Positions 47,798-55,964 of a stretch of DNA of 64,000 bases are shown in pieces. The position numbers and the translations under genes were made by a program. Location of the stretch: positions 124,001 to 188,000 of the forward strand of contig JACJID010000005.1 in NCBI GenBank assembly GCA_014138725.1, written 5' to 3'. Under the pieces are notes generated by a model, which saw nothing but the letters and a program-made list of their open reading frames with translations, was not told the origin of the DNA and searched no databases. This DNA comes from Kutzneria viridogrisea. GTDB lineage: Bacteria > Actinomycetota > Actinomycetes > Mycobacteriales > Pseudonocardiaceae. Position 1 is the stretch's first letter. Every line of letters starts with the position of its first letter.

Positions 47798-48988
47798 ATG
47801 ACAATGTTCGAACCGCAGGACCCCGAGTTCCTCGCCGACCCTTACCCCGCGTTCGACGCGTTGCGCGCCGTCGGCGAGGTGCACGACCACCCCGGGCTCG
47901 GCATGGCCGTCGCGGTGTCGCACTCGGCGTGTTCGGCGGTGCTGCGCCACCGCGGCCTGGGCCGGGTCTGGTCGGACGTCAAGCCGGTGGAGCAGTTCGC
48001 CGCGGTCAACCTGCTGCACCGCAACTCGCTGCTGGAGAGCGAGCCGCCCAAGCACACCCGGCTGCGGAGACTGATCGCGGGCGCCTTCGCGCGCGGGCAC
48101 GTGGAGCGGCTGCGCCCGTGGGTCGCCGAGCTGGCCGGCAGGCTGGTGGACGGGCTCGCCGAGAAGATCGAGGCCGGGGACAGCGCCGACCTGCTCGTCG
48201 AGGTGGCCGGCCCGCTGCCCGTCGAGGTGATCGCCGAACTGCTCGGCGTACCCGGCCCCGACCGGGCGCTGTTGCAGCCGTGGTCGAACGCGATCGTGAA
48301 GCTCTACGAGTACGGCCTGCCGCCGCAGACCCGGGAGGCCGCCGAGCGCGCCGCCGCCGAGTTCGTGGCCTACCTGCGGGAGCTGATCGCGCTGCGCCGC
48401 AGGCAGCCCGGGTCGGACCTGGTCAGCGACCTGGTCGCGGAGACCGACACCGATGGCGCCCGGCTGACCGAGGACGAGCTGGTGGCCACGGCGGTACTGC
48501 TGCTGATGGCCGGGCACGAGGCTTCGGTGAACGTGGTCGGCAACGGGGTGCTCGCCCTGATGCGGCACCGCGACCAGTGGCAGCGCCTGGTCGAGGACCC
48601 GGCTCTGCTGCCGACCGCCGTCGAGGAGCTGATCCGCTTCGACTCCCCGCTGCAACTGTTCGAGCGCACCGCCGCCACCGAGGTCGAGATCGCCGGCCAC
48701 GTGGTGAAACCCGGGGAGAAGATCGCCGCCCTGCTCGGTGCCGCCGCCCGCGACCCGCTCGTCTTCGACTCCCCCGGCACCCTGGACGTGGGCCGCTCCC
48801 CTAACGCCCACCTCGGTTTCGGCGCGGGTATCCACTACTGCGTCGGCGCCCCGCTCGCCCGCCTGGAGATCGGCGCCACACTCTCGGCCTTGACACGCCG
48901 CCTGCCCACCGCCCAGCTCGCCGAAACCCCAGCTCGACGCGCTGAGTTCGTCATCCGCGGCCTGCGCTCGCTGCACCTGACGAGCTGA
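47798..48988 (+). CDS. Cytochrome P450 (CYP107-like)
   Basis: 396 aa, typical of bacterial class I P450s. I-helix AGHEASVNVVGNG (~239-251; Glu-Ala in place of the common Glu-Thr), ExxR in AVEELIRFDSP, and the heme loop FGAGIHYCVGAPLARLE (~343-359) with the Cys thiolate. The EPPKHTRLRRLI C-helix stretch is also canonical. It inserts oxygen into an unknown substrate. No ferredoxin or ferredoxin reductase is adjacent and no secondary-metabolite genes surround it. Convergent with the DUF4328 gene across repeat copy C. Confidence 0.95.
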   Translation: MTMFEPQDPEFLADPYPAFDALRAVGEVHDHPGLGMAVAVSHSACSAVLRHRGLGRVWSDVKPVEQFAAVNLLHRNSLLESEPPKHTRLRRLIAGAFARGHVERLRPWVAELAGRLVDGLAEKIEAGDSADLLVEVAGPLPVEVIAELLGVPGPDRALLQPWSNAIVKLYEYGLPPQTREAAERAAAEFVAYLRELIALRRRQPGSDLVSDLVAETDTDGARLTEDELVATAVLLLMAGHEASVNVVGNGVLALMRHRDQWQRLVEDPALLPTAVEELIRFDSPLQLFERTAATEVEIAGHVVKPGEKIAALLGAAARDPLVFDSPGTLDVGRSPNAHLGFGAGIHYCVGAPLARLEIGATLSALTRRLPTAQLAETPARRAEFVIRGLRSLHLTS

Positions 48989-49003
48989 GTTGTCCACAGC
49001 CGC

Positions 49004-49104
49004 CGAGTTGTCCACATGTTGATCTCCGCCAAGATCAACTGCGGGCGGCGGGCGGTAGACTGGACTTGGGGTCGCCCCCCAGGGAGTGGCGGGGGATGGA
49101 GTAG
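49004..49104 (+). repeat. Dispersed element, diverged copy C
   Basis: Same order of blocks as the 110-bp element at 27093-27202 with substitutions and at least one gap: CGAGTTGTCCACATGT, a GTTGATCT...AGATCAAC hairpin (loop CCGCCA), GGCGGGCGGTAGACTGGA, GGGGTCGCCCCCC and GGGAGTGGCGGGGGATG. It again lies between convergent genes (P450 and DUF4328) and abuts the stop of the minus-strand gene. A second TTGTCCACA lies just before it at 48990-48998. Confidence 0.8.
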
Positions 49105-49105
49105 G

Positions 49106-50020
49106 TCAGCGGACCGACCCGGGCGCCCGGACGGCGCGCAGTGGGGGCGCGGGGCTGTCGGTGACGCGCAGGACGCGCAGCCGGTGCACGGTGGTCAGGT
49201 CGACCGGTTCGAGCAACGTGGTGATCCGGGCGATGAACTGGGCGCTGGCCACGGCGAGGAACGCGGCCACGAGGTCGGCGAGCAGGTGCAGCTCTACGCC
49301 GTTGGCCATGCCCTGCACGCTGCCGTCCAGGAACAGCACGAGCATCGTCACGAGGAACAGCACCTGGCTGAGGGCCCAGGCTCCCCACCACCACAGCAGC
49401 TGCCGGGAGGGCTTGGGGCGCTCGGAGGCGGGCTGGCGGGCCGCGGTGTGCTCCAGCTCGGCGAGGATCGACCCGGCGAGCACCAGGTTCAGTCCGGGAA
49501 CCAGCAGGCCGAACAGCACCTGGCGACGGGAGCGGGCGGGCACCTGGTCGGCGGCGGTGGCGGCGACCTGCCTGGCCCGCAGCAGCCAGCCGAGTGCGAG
49601 CAGCGCGGAGGCCACGGCGCTGACGGCCGACACGACACCGGCGGTGACGACCAGCGCGTCGGAGTAGGCCAGGACCTCACGGGAGAGCGCACCGTCCCGG
49701 CTGAGCAGCAGCAGCACGAACCGCCAGCCCTCACCGACGGCGGCAAGCCCGAGCGTGGCGGCGGTCAGCCACAGGGTCAGCGCCGCGTTGCGGGCCAGCA
49801 TGCGCAACTGGTCCACCGGCTTGGCCGTGGAGCCGCCCGTGGGCACGGACACCGGCCAGCGCCAGGACAGCCGGGGGAAGCCCCAGCGCGGCGGAGCCGG
49901 GTACGAGGGCGGGCCGGTGTACGGCGAGGGCCGCCGGAACCGGCCCGTCCGCGAACCTGACTGCGGCAGCGCACGGGGCGGCGGGGTGGCCACCCACTCC
50001 CACTGCCGCTGGGGGTGCAC
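49106..50020 (-). CDS. DUF4328 membrane protein
   Basis: 304 aa. A Pro/Trp/Arg-rich N-terminus (~1-60) is followed by about five to six membrane helices (for example LWLTAATLGLAAVGEGWRFV, VVSAVSAVASALLALGWLL, LLVPGLNLVLAGSILAELEH, LLWWWGAWALSQVLFLVTML). This is the DUF4328 layout, seen in many actinobacterial membrane proteins of unknown role. GTG 50020 lies 2 nt after the rhodanese stop, so the two are cotranscribed. Confidence 0.8.
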   Translation of the reverse strand: MHPQRQWEWVATPPPRALPQSGSRTGRFRRPSPYTGPPSYPAPPRWGFPRLSWRWPVSVPTGGSTAKPVDQLRMLARNAALTLWLTAATLGLAAVGEGWRFVLLLLSRDGALSREVLAYSDALVVTAGVVSAVSAVASALLALGWLLRARQVAATAADQVPARSRRQVLFGLLVPGLNLVLAGSILAELEHTAARQPASERPKPSRQLLWWWGAWALSQVLFLVTMLVLFLDGSVQGMANGVELHLLADLVAAFLAVASAQFIARITTLLEPVDLTTVHRLRVLRVTDSPAPPLRAVRAPGSVR

Positions 50021-50022
50021 GG

Positions 50023-50358
50023 TCAGATCACCTCGGGCTCGACGCCGTCGTGCTCGCCGACCATCGTGCGGCCCGTCGCGGCCCAGGCCCCCATGCCCCC
50101 GGCCACGTTGGTGGCGTCCCAGCCGTTCTGGTTCAGGTACGCCGTGGCACGGGCGGAGCGGCCGCCGCTGCGGCAGATCACGTACACCTCGTTGTCCTGC
50201 GGTACCTCGGCCAGCCGGGCGGTCAGGTCCCCGAGCGGGATGTGCAGCGCTTCGGGGGCGTGCCCGGCCTGCCACTCGTCGTCCTCGCGCACGTCGAGCA
50301 GCACGGCGTCCTCGGGCAGTTCCTCGACCGCGACGGTCGGCACCTGCAGCGGCATCAT
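50023..50358 (-). CDS. Rhodanese-like domain protein
   Basis: 111 aa, one rhodanese domain. VLLDVREDDEWQAGHAPEA (~20-38) and the active-site loop VICRSGGRSARA (~60-71) with the catalytic Cys are intact. It can carry a persulfide sulfur for transfer in the cytoplasm; the acceptor is unknown. ATG 50358 and ATG 50355 are both possible starts. It precedes the DUF4328 gene in an operon. Confidence 0.92.
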   Translation of the reverse strand: MMPLQVPTVAVEELPEDAVLLDVREDDEWQAGHAPEALHIPLGDLTARLAEVPQDNEVYVICRSGGRSARATAYLNQNGWDATNVAGGMGAWAATGRTMVGEHDGVEPEVI

Positions 50359-50403
50359 GCGGCAAATGCTGCCACGCCGCCCCGTTGGTCGGCTGTGAGG
50401 GCG

Positions 50404-51306
50404 TCAGCCGAGCGTGGCCAGGTAGTCCCCGACCTGCGTCAACTGCTGTTGGGTCAGCGGCACCGAGCGCCGCCCCACCCCCTTGGGCACCGCCAGCTGA
50501 CCGGTGTCCTTGGTCCAGTTGACGCTGCCGAACCCCTCGGCGACCAGCACGTACAGGTGCCGGTTGGCGGTGTAGACCCGCAGCGCCTGCGAGGGGTGGC
50601 CGGGGTCGTCGCTGTTCACGCCGTAGAGCTGAAGCACCGTGCCGTTGGACAGGGTCTTGCGCAGCGGCGTGGTGCAGCCGCCGTAGACGAACGCCTCGGC
50701 GTCGGCGGCCTCGGCTGGCGCCCCGGCGTAGGCCCTGACCTCGGTCAACAGGCTGCCGGGGCCGCCCGAGTCGGTGATGTCGATCCAGACCGTGCCGAGC
50801 AGGCCGTCCGACCGCTTCAGCGAGGAGGACCAGTCGGTGTTGGTCAGCGCGACCTTGGCCGAGGGGGCCACCCGCTGCACGGTCTCGGTCAGCACCTTGG
50901 CCAGCAGGGCGCCGTCCAGCTCCGGGGCCCTCGAGTTGTCCGGCATCGTCACCCAGTGACCGCAGGTCACCTTGGCCCCCGGTTCCGGGGACGCCGGACT
51001 GGCGGTCACCGGAGCGGGTCCCCAGCCGGACGGCAGGTTGCCCGTCGAGGCGACCACGGTGGTCGGTGGGCTGGCCACCGGGGCCTCACCGGGCCCCTGC
51101 CAGCCGCGCAGCACGGCGGAGCCGAGCCCGACCCCGGCCACCACCGTCACCACCCCGGCGGCGGCGACCAGCCTGCGTGCCCGCACCCGGCGCCTGCCCC
51201 GTCGCAGGACCTCGTCCAACTGGGTGCGCACGGGCGGGGCCGGGGCGTCCAGCTCGGCGCGCAGGGCGGCGAGCAGTTCCTCGTCGTGCCTGTCCACCAG
51301 CCTCAC
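50404..51306 (-). CDS. Membrane-anchored partner of the SigE-type sigma factor (anti-sigma candidate)
   Basis: 300 aa. A ~45-residue cytoplasmic segment (VDRHDEELLAALRAELDAP, then an Arg-rich patch), one membrane helix (~46-67), and a ~230-residue outer domain with two cysteines (VTCGHWVTMP, VYGGCTTPL). The start overlaps the sigma stop by 4 nt (GTGA), so the two are coupled. A one-helix protein encoded after an ECF-like sigma factor is usually its anti-sigma factor, but no zinc anti-sigma (HxxxCxxC) motif is present here. The sensing domain does not match a family I recognise. Confidence 0.7.
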   Translation of the reverse strand: MRLVDRHDEELLAALRAELDAPAPPVRTQLDEVLRRGRRRVRARRLVAAAGVVTVVAGVGLGSAVLRGWQGPGEAPVASPPTTVVASTGNLPSGWGPAPVTASPASPEPGAKVTCGHWVTMPDNSRAPELDGALLAKVLTETVQRVAPSAKVALTNTDWSSSLKRSDGLLGTVWIDITDSGGPGSLLTEVRAYAGAPAEAADAEAFVYGGCTTPLRKTLSNGTVLQLYGVNSDDPGHPSQALRVYTANRHLYVLVAEGFGSVNWTKDTGQLAVPKGVGRRSVPLTQQQLTQVGDYLATLG

Positions 51307-51818
51307 CCCGCCACCTGCAACAACAGGACGTCCCCGGTGACAGCCCCGTACGCCTTACGCAGGGTAGCCAGGCCACGCGCGGTCTGGCTCTTGACGGTCC
51401 CGGTGGTGCAGCCCAGGGTCTCGGCCACCTCCTCGACGGACAGGTCCCGCACGAATCTCAGCACCAGCACGGCGCGCTGCCTCGGCGGCACCTCCTGCAA
51501 CGCCGCGAGCAGGGAGGGCCGGTCCTCGGAGGCCGACAGGTCCGGCTGCACCGCCTGGTCGGGCGGGTCGGCGACCACCTGCTCGCGCCGCCTGCCGCGC
51601 CGCTTGGTGTCCAGGAAGGTCCTGGTCAGCACGGTGTGCAGGTAGGCGTCCGCGCTGTCGATGCGGACCTTGTTCCACCGGCCGTACATGCTCACGAAGG
51701 CGCTCTGCGCGATCTCCTCGGCCTCCAGCCAGTTGCCGCACAGGGCGTGTGCGGTGCGGCGGGCGGAGTCGAACCTGCTGGTGAAGAACTCGGCGAAACT
51801 CTCGTCACGCTGTGCCAC
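51303..51818 (-). CDS. SigE-family RNA polymerase sigma factor
   Basis: 171 aa, two-domain ECF type. Sigma2 (~8-75: SFAEFFTSRFDSARRTAHAL, EAEEIAQSAFVSMYGRWN) and sigma4 (~110-165: LLAALQEVPPRQRAVLVLRF, LSVEEVAETLGCTTGTVKSQ) are clear. It directs polymerase to stress-type promoters. GTG 51818 is set by GGAAGGA 7 nt upstream. The downstream coupled gene probably encodes its regulator. Confidence 0.93.
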   Translation of the reverse strand: MAQRDESFAEFFTSRFDSARRTAHALCGNWLEAEEIAQSAFVSMYGRWNKVRIDSADAYLHTVLTRTFLDTKRRGRRREQVVADPPDQAVQPDLSASEDRPSLLAALQEVPPRQRAVLVLRFVRDLSVEEVAETLGCTTGTVKSQTARGLATLRKAYGAVTGDVLLLQVAG

Positions 51819-51895
51819 GCCAACGTCCTTCCGCTGCCACACAGACTCATCCCAAGGGGTGACGTCGAACGGGTGTAAAGGGTTGCTCCCCGTTG

Positions 51896-53704
51896 TCAGG
51901 AACGTCGTGCCCGGAGCCTGGAGCGGATGGCCAGCCTGCGGTGCCGCCCATCGGACTGGCCCTCGCCGAACCGCAGCACATCCCGGTCCTTGATGAAGCC
52001 GAGCGGGTCGGGGGCGTGCAGCCGCAGCATGATCCGGTTGACCTCCTCGGGGCGGCGCCGGTGGGTCGCCTTGCTGACGATGATCATCGTGCCGAAGGCG
52101 AGCGGCACCGTGACCAGCGCGGGCTGCTGCAACAGGGCGGGCGCCCAGTCCCCGGTGTAGCCGCTGACGATGTCGGTGATCATCGCGCAGGCCACGCACA
52201 CCCCGCCGACCACCATGCCCGCGCCCGCGCCGATCCAGGTCAGCCCGCGCCACCAGATGCCCAGGATCAGCAGCGGGCAGAAGGTGGAGGCGGCCATGGC
52301 CAGCGCCATGCCGACACCGAGGGACACGTCATGCGAGCGCAGGCCCAGGGCAGCGGCCACCGGCACGACCATCACCAGCAGGGTGGACCAGCGGAAGTCG
52401 CGGACCCGGCCGCGGGACACGTCGGTGGACACCACCCCGGCCAGGCTCACCAGTAGCCCGGAGGAGGTGGACATGAACGCGGCGAACGCGCCCGCGGCGG
52501 CCAGCGCGCCGATCATCTGGCCGAACACGTTGGGCAGCATCGCCTGCGGCAGCAGCAGCAGCGCCGTGTCGGTGCGGCCGGTGACCAGCAGCCCCGGCTC
52601 GTACAGCCTGGCCAGCGCCCCCAGCAGGGCCGGGAACAGGTAGAACGCGCCGAGCAGCAGCAGCACGTGCAGGGTGGTGCGGCGGGCCGACCGGCCGTCC
52701 GGGTTGGTGTAGAAGCGGGCCAGGATGTGCGGCAGGCCCAGGATGCCCAGGAAGGTCGCGAAGATCAGCGAGTAGGTGTTGAACAGGGCCGACCGGCCAC
52801 CGGACTGCGGGCGCAGCCAGTCGGAGTTGTGCACGGTGGCGCCCTCGACCATGGGCACCGTGGCGCCCGCCGGGAAGCTCAGCCTGGTGTGCGCGGAGAC
52901 GTCCTTGACCCCACTGAGCCAGATCGCCTTGCCGTTGGCGGGCATGCCGTCGACGACCCCGTTGACCTCGAGCCGGATCGGCTCCACCACCCTGATCCGC
53001 ACCGAGTCGTCCAGGGTGACCGTGGTGTCCGCGGTGAAGACCGGGATCTTGGTGGAGGTCAGGTCGTGCTGGCCCTCCGGGGGGCCGCCCACCACGAACA
53101 CCGTGAACAGCACGAAGGCGGGCGCGGTGATCGCGAAGACCTTCACCCAGTACTGGAAGGCCTGCACCAGGGTGATCGCACGCATGCCGCCGGAGAGCAC
53201 GTTGACGATCACCACCACGGTGACCAGCACGATCCCGGCCCACTCCGGGGTCCCGGGCACCACGGTGGCCAGCGTGAGCCCCGCGCCCTGCAACTGCGGG
53301 ATCAGGTAGATGTAGCCGATCGCCACGGTGACGATGGCCGCCACACCGCGCAGGCCCTTGGAGCCGAGCCGGGCCTCCACGAAGTCCGGCAGGGTGTACG
53401 CCCCGGAGCGGCGCAGCGGGGCGGCCACGAACAGCAGCAGCGCGAAGTAGCCCGCGGTGAAGCCGATGGCGTACCAGAGCTGGTCCGGCCCCTCCTTGAG
53501 GACCAGCCCGGCGATGCCGAGGAAGGAGGCGGCGGACAGGAACTCACCGGAGATCGCCGCCGCGTTCTGGTTGGCGGAGACCCTACGCCTGGCGACGAGG
53601 AAGTCCCTGGTGGTGTTGGCCGTGCGGGAGCCGTAGTACCCCAGGTAGAAGGTCAGCACGACGACCACGACGATGCACGCGCACGCCCACAGGTTGAAGG
53701 TCAC
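51896..53704 (-). CDS. Sodium/solute symporter (SSS family, ActP/MctC-like monocarboxylate uptake)
   Basis: 602 aa with about 13 membrane helices. ISGEFLSAASFLGIAGLV (~51-68), LIPQLQGAGLTLATVV and the AAAGAFAAFMSTSSGLLVSL segment (~390-409; Na+ site in TM8) are diagnostic of the acetate/lactate/pyruvate subgroup (ActP, MctC). An unusual ~90-residue outer-loop insertion (about 205-300, between TM helices; PVFTADTTVTLDD, MVEGATVHNSD) is soluble in character. It starts 10 nt after the DUF485 gene, as in the yjcH-actP pair of E. coli. Near lutABC and the LytS/LytTR pair, so lactate, pyruvate or acetate is the likely solute. Confidence 0.9.
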   Translation of the reverse strand: MTFNLWACACIVVVVVLTFYLGYYGSRTANTTRDFLVARRRVSANQNAAAISGEFLSAASFLGIAGLVLKEGPDQLWYAIGFTAGYFALLLFVAAPLRRSGAYTLPDFVEARLGSKGLRGVAAIVTVAIGYIYLIPQLQGAGLTLATVVPGTPEWAGIVLVTVVVIVNVLSGGMRAITLVQAFQYWVKVFAITAPAFVLFTVFVVGGPPEGQHDLTSTKIPVFTADTTVTLDDSVRIRVVEPIRLEVNGVVDGMPANGKAIWLSGVKDVSAHTRLSFPAGATVPMVEGATVHNSDWLRPQSGGRSALFNTYSLIFATFLGILGLPHILARFYTNPDGRSARRTTLHVLLLLGAFYLFPALLGALARLYEPGLLVTGRTDTALLLLPQAMLPNVFGQMIGALAAAGAFAAFMSTSSGLLVSLAGVVSTDVSRGRVRDFRWSTLLVMVVPVAAALGLRSHDVSLGVGMALAMAASTFCPLLILGIWWRGLTWIGAGAGMVVGGVCVACAMITDIVSGYTGDWAPALLQQPALVTVPLAFGTMIIVSKATHRRRPEEVNRIMLRLHAPDPLGFIKDRDVLRFGEGQSDGRHRRLAIRSRLRARRS

Positions 53705-53714
53705 GTGGCCCCGC

Positions 53715-54122
53715 TCAGCGATCGACCATGCTGACGAAGTCCCGCTCGTGCCGTTCCGCCCTGCGCACGAACCAGACCCCCATGCCGTAGATCAGCGGGT
53801 ACGGGGCGGCCCCGAGCAACACCCAGGACAGCCGGATACCGAACACCGTCAGGTCGGCGAAATCAGGGAACAGGTAGAACAGCAGGGGCAGGCTCGCCAG
53901 GGTCACCATGGTCAGCAGTGCCATGGTCAGCGCGGTGCGGAACTGGGCGCGGACCAGGCTGCGCACCAGGTGCTCGCCGACGCTGGTCTGCTCCTCCAGC
54001 TCAACGATGGTGCGGGCGACGCCGCGGGTGGCCTTGCTCTCGGCCAGGACGACCTTCTTGCGGCGCTGCGGCCTGCGCGTCACGCCCTCCTGCTGCCCCC
54101 CGTCCTCGCCCTCACCGGTCAC
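53715..54122 (-). CDS. DUF485 membrane protein (YjcH-like symporter partner)
   Basis: 135 aa. A charged N-terminal ~60 residues (longer than in YjcH) precedes two membrane helices (~66-88, LTMALLTMVTLASLPLLFYL, and ~95-115). DUF485 proteins almost always accompany SSS acetate-type symporters and may help assemble them. The GTG start overlaps the LytTR stop (GTGA). Confidence 0.88.
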   Translation of the reverse strand: MTGEGEDGGQQEGVTRRPQRRKKVVLAESKATRGVARTIVELEEQTSVGEHLVRSLVRAQFRTALTMALLTMVTLASLPLLFYLFPDFADLTVFGIRLSWVLLGAAPYPLIYGMGVWFVRRAERHERDFVSMVDR

Positions 54123-54961
54123 GTCCCGTTGCCCCAGCCGTGCTTGGGCTGGCGCACCAGGCGGTCCTTGAGCTCACGGGTGTGCCTGCGGCTGACCGGC
54201 AGTTCCTTCTCGTCGGTGCCGGTGCCCACCACCACGGTGTAGCCCGACGAGCCCATGCGCAGCTCGGTGACCAGCGGCAGGGACACCAGGAAGGACCGGT
54301 GGATGCGGATGAAGCCCGCGTCGGCCCAGCGCTCCTCCAGCTGTGCCAGCGGGATGCGCACCAGGTGGCTGCCCTCCACGGTGTGCAGCCGGGCGTAGTC
54401 GCCCTGGGCCTCCACGTAGCGCACGCTGGAGCGGGGCACCAGCTTGGTGGTGCCCGCCAGTTCGACCGGGATGACCTCGTCGTCCTCGCGCTGCTCCGGC
54501 AGGCCGCCCGCCGGGGTCTGCGGGGCTGCGGTCAGTGCGCGGAACTTCGCCACCCTGTCCACCGCCATGTCCACCCTGGCCTGTTGCGGCGGCTTCACGA
54601 TGTAGTCCAGCGCGCCCAGCTCGAAGGCGGTGACCGCTTCCTCGGACAGACCGGTGACGAACACCAGCTGCGGCTTCTCCCGGAACGCGTTGATGACCTG
54701 GGCCAGCTCCAGACCGGACAGTCCGGGCATGGAGATGTCGGCGAACACGGCGTCCACGGGGCACAGCCCGCGGTCCAGCCGCTGCTTGGTCTCCGGGTCC
54801 GAGCCGCGGATGACGCGCAGCGCCTCCGCGGCGTCGTACGCGCCGATAACCCGCCTGACCTGCGGGTTCTGGTCCAGCAGGTAGGTCAGTTCGTCCAGCC
54901 CGTGTGCCTCGTCGTCCACGGCCAACACGAGGAGACCCGGCGTGGTGTCCTGAATGCTCAC
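54119..54961 (-). CDS. LytTR-type response regulator
   Basis: 280 aa. The REC domain has VDDEAHGLDEL (~15-25), phosphoacceptor Asp in VFADISMPGLSGLELA (~72) and LDYIVKPPQQARV (Lys). A ~45-residue linker leads to the LytTR DNA-binding domain (~160-260: VRYVEAQGDYARLHT, FIRIHRSFLVSL, ELPVSRRHTRELKDRL). Partner of the LytS-type kinase at 55965-57254, by analogy with YpdAB/BtsSR pyruvate sensors. GTG 54961 is chosen; GTG 55012 in frame is an alternative. A peptidase gene lies between regulator and kinase. Confidence 0.9.
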   Translation of the reverse strand: MSIQDTTPGLLVLAVDDEAHGLDELTYLLDQNPQVRRVIGAYDAAEALRVIRGSDPETKQRLDRGLCPVDAVFADISMPGLSGLELAQVINAFREKPQLVFVTGLSEEAVTAFELGALDYIVKPPQQARVDMAVDRVAKFRALTAAPQTPAGGLPEQREDDEVIPVELAGTTKLVPRSSVRYVEAQGDYARLHTVEGSHLVRIPLAQLEERWADAGFIRIHRSFLVSLPLVTELRMGSSGYTVVVGTGTDEKELPVSRRHTRELKDRLVRQPKHGWGNGT

Positions 54962-55053
54962 TGTGCCGCGCAATCTTGCCGATCGACCGGTGTTGTGTCC
55001 ATCTTCGACCACCCGCCAATTCGGGTGAAGCTGGCCCCCGTGCAGCAGGCCAG

Positions 55054-55935
55054 CTACAGACCGAAACGCGACCAGGCCACGCGTTGTTCAACCGCGTCCA
55101 CCGCCGCCAGCAGGCGATCCGCGGGCGAGGCCAGCGCGGCCGAGGCGAGGCCCAGCCTGGCCAACAGCGGCCTGCGCGGCTCGGCGAGGGCCAGTTCGGC
55201 CTCCGGGAAGCGCTGCTTGACCACCTGGCGCGCCGAGCCCAGGCCGTCCACCAGCCCCAGCCCCAGCGCCTTGACCCCGGTCCACACCTCACCGGAGAAC
55301 AGCTCCTCGGCGGAGCCGGTCAGCTTGTCCCCACGCCGCTCGCGCACCCAGTCGGTGAACTGCTCGTGCAGCTGCGCCTGCATGGCCTTGAGCCAGCGGA
55401 CGTCCTCCTCCTTCTCCGGGCTGAACGGGTCGAGCCGGTGCTTGTTCTCCCCCGCCGTGTGCACCCTGCGCTCCACGCCGAACCGCTCCAGCAGCCCGTT
55501 GAGGCCGAAGCTCGCGCTGATCACGCCGATCGAGCCCACCATGGAGGTGCGGTGCGCGTAGATCTCGTCCGCGGCGCAGGCCAGCCAGTAGCCGCCGGAG
55601 GCCGTCACGTCCTCGCAGAAGGCCAGCACCGGCACGCGCTTCTCGTCGGCCAGCTCGCGGATCCGCTCGGCGACCAGCGCGGACTGGGTCGGCGCCCCGC
55701 CCGGCGAGTTGATCGTCAGCGCCACGGCTACCAGCCGCTCGTGCCCGAACGCCTTGGTCAGCGCCGAGTCCACCGCGTTCAGGCTGATGCTGCCCCGGTT
55801 CACCGGCGAGGGGGTCGGGGTGATCACGCCGTGCAGCCGCACGACGGAGACCACGGGCGACTTGTCGACCCGGTCCCCGATCAGGGGCAACCTCGACACC
55901 AACTTCTCGGTCAGCTTGTCCGCGGCACCAGTCAT
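55054..55935 (-). CDS. S49-family (SppA-like) serine peptidase
   Basis: 293 aa. VVRLHGVITPTPSP and LTINSPGGAP are the ClpP-fold opening strands. The nucleophile Ser is in VTASGGYWLACAADEIYA (~118) and the general-base Lys is likely in TAGENKHRLDPFSP (~175). It has no signal peptide or membrane helix, unlike E. coli SppA, so it is probably cytosolic or membrane-associated. It would cut signal peptides or other membrane-released peptides. Located between the LytS and LytTR genes, an unusual place; it could be a third component of that system, but direct evidence is lacking. Confidence 0.88.
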   Translation of the reverse strand: MTGAADKLTEKLVSRLPLIGDRVDKSPVVSVVRLHGVITPTPSPVNRGSISLNAVDSALTKAFGHERLVAVALTINSPGGAPTQSALVAERIRELADEKRVPVLAFCEDVTASGGYWLACAADEIYAHRTSMVGSIGVISASFGLNGLLERFGVERRVHTAGENKHRLDPFSPEKEEDVRWLKAMQAQLHEQFTDWVRERRGDKLTGSAEELFSGEVWTGVKALGLGLVDGLGSARQVVKQRFPEAELALAEPRRPLLARLGLASAALASPADRLLAAVDAVEQRVAWSRFGL

Positions 55936-55964
55936 GACAAGCGACCCTACGCGTGCGGGCCCCC

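Noticed and set aside
47798-48988. Secondary-metabolite cluster around the P450
   Set aside because: Neighbours are GDPD, DUF4328, rhodanese and SEC-C genes; no polyketide, peptide or terpene synthase is present.
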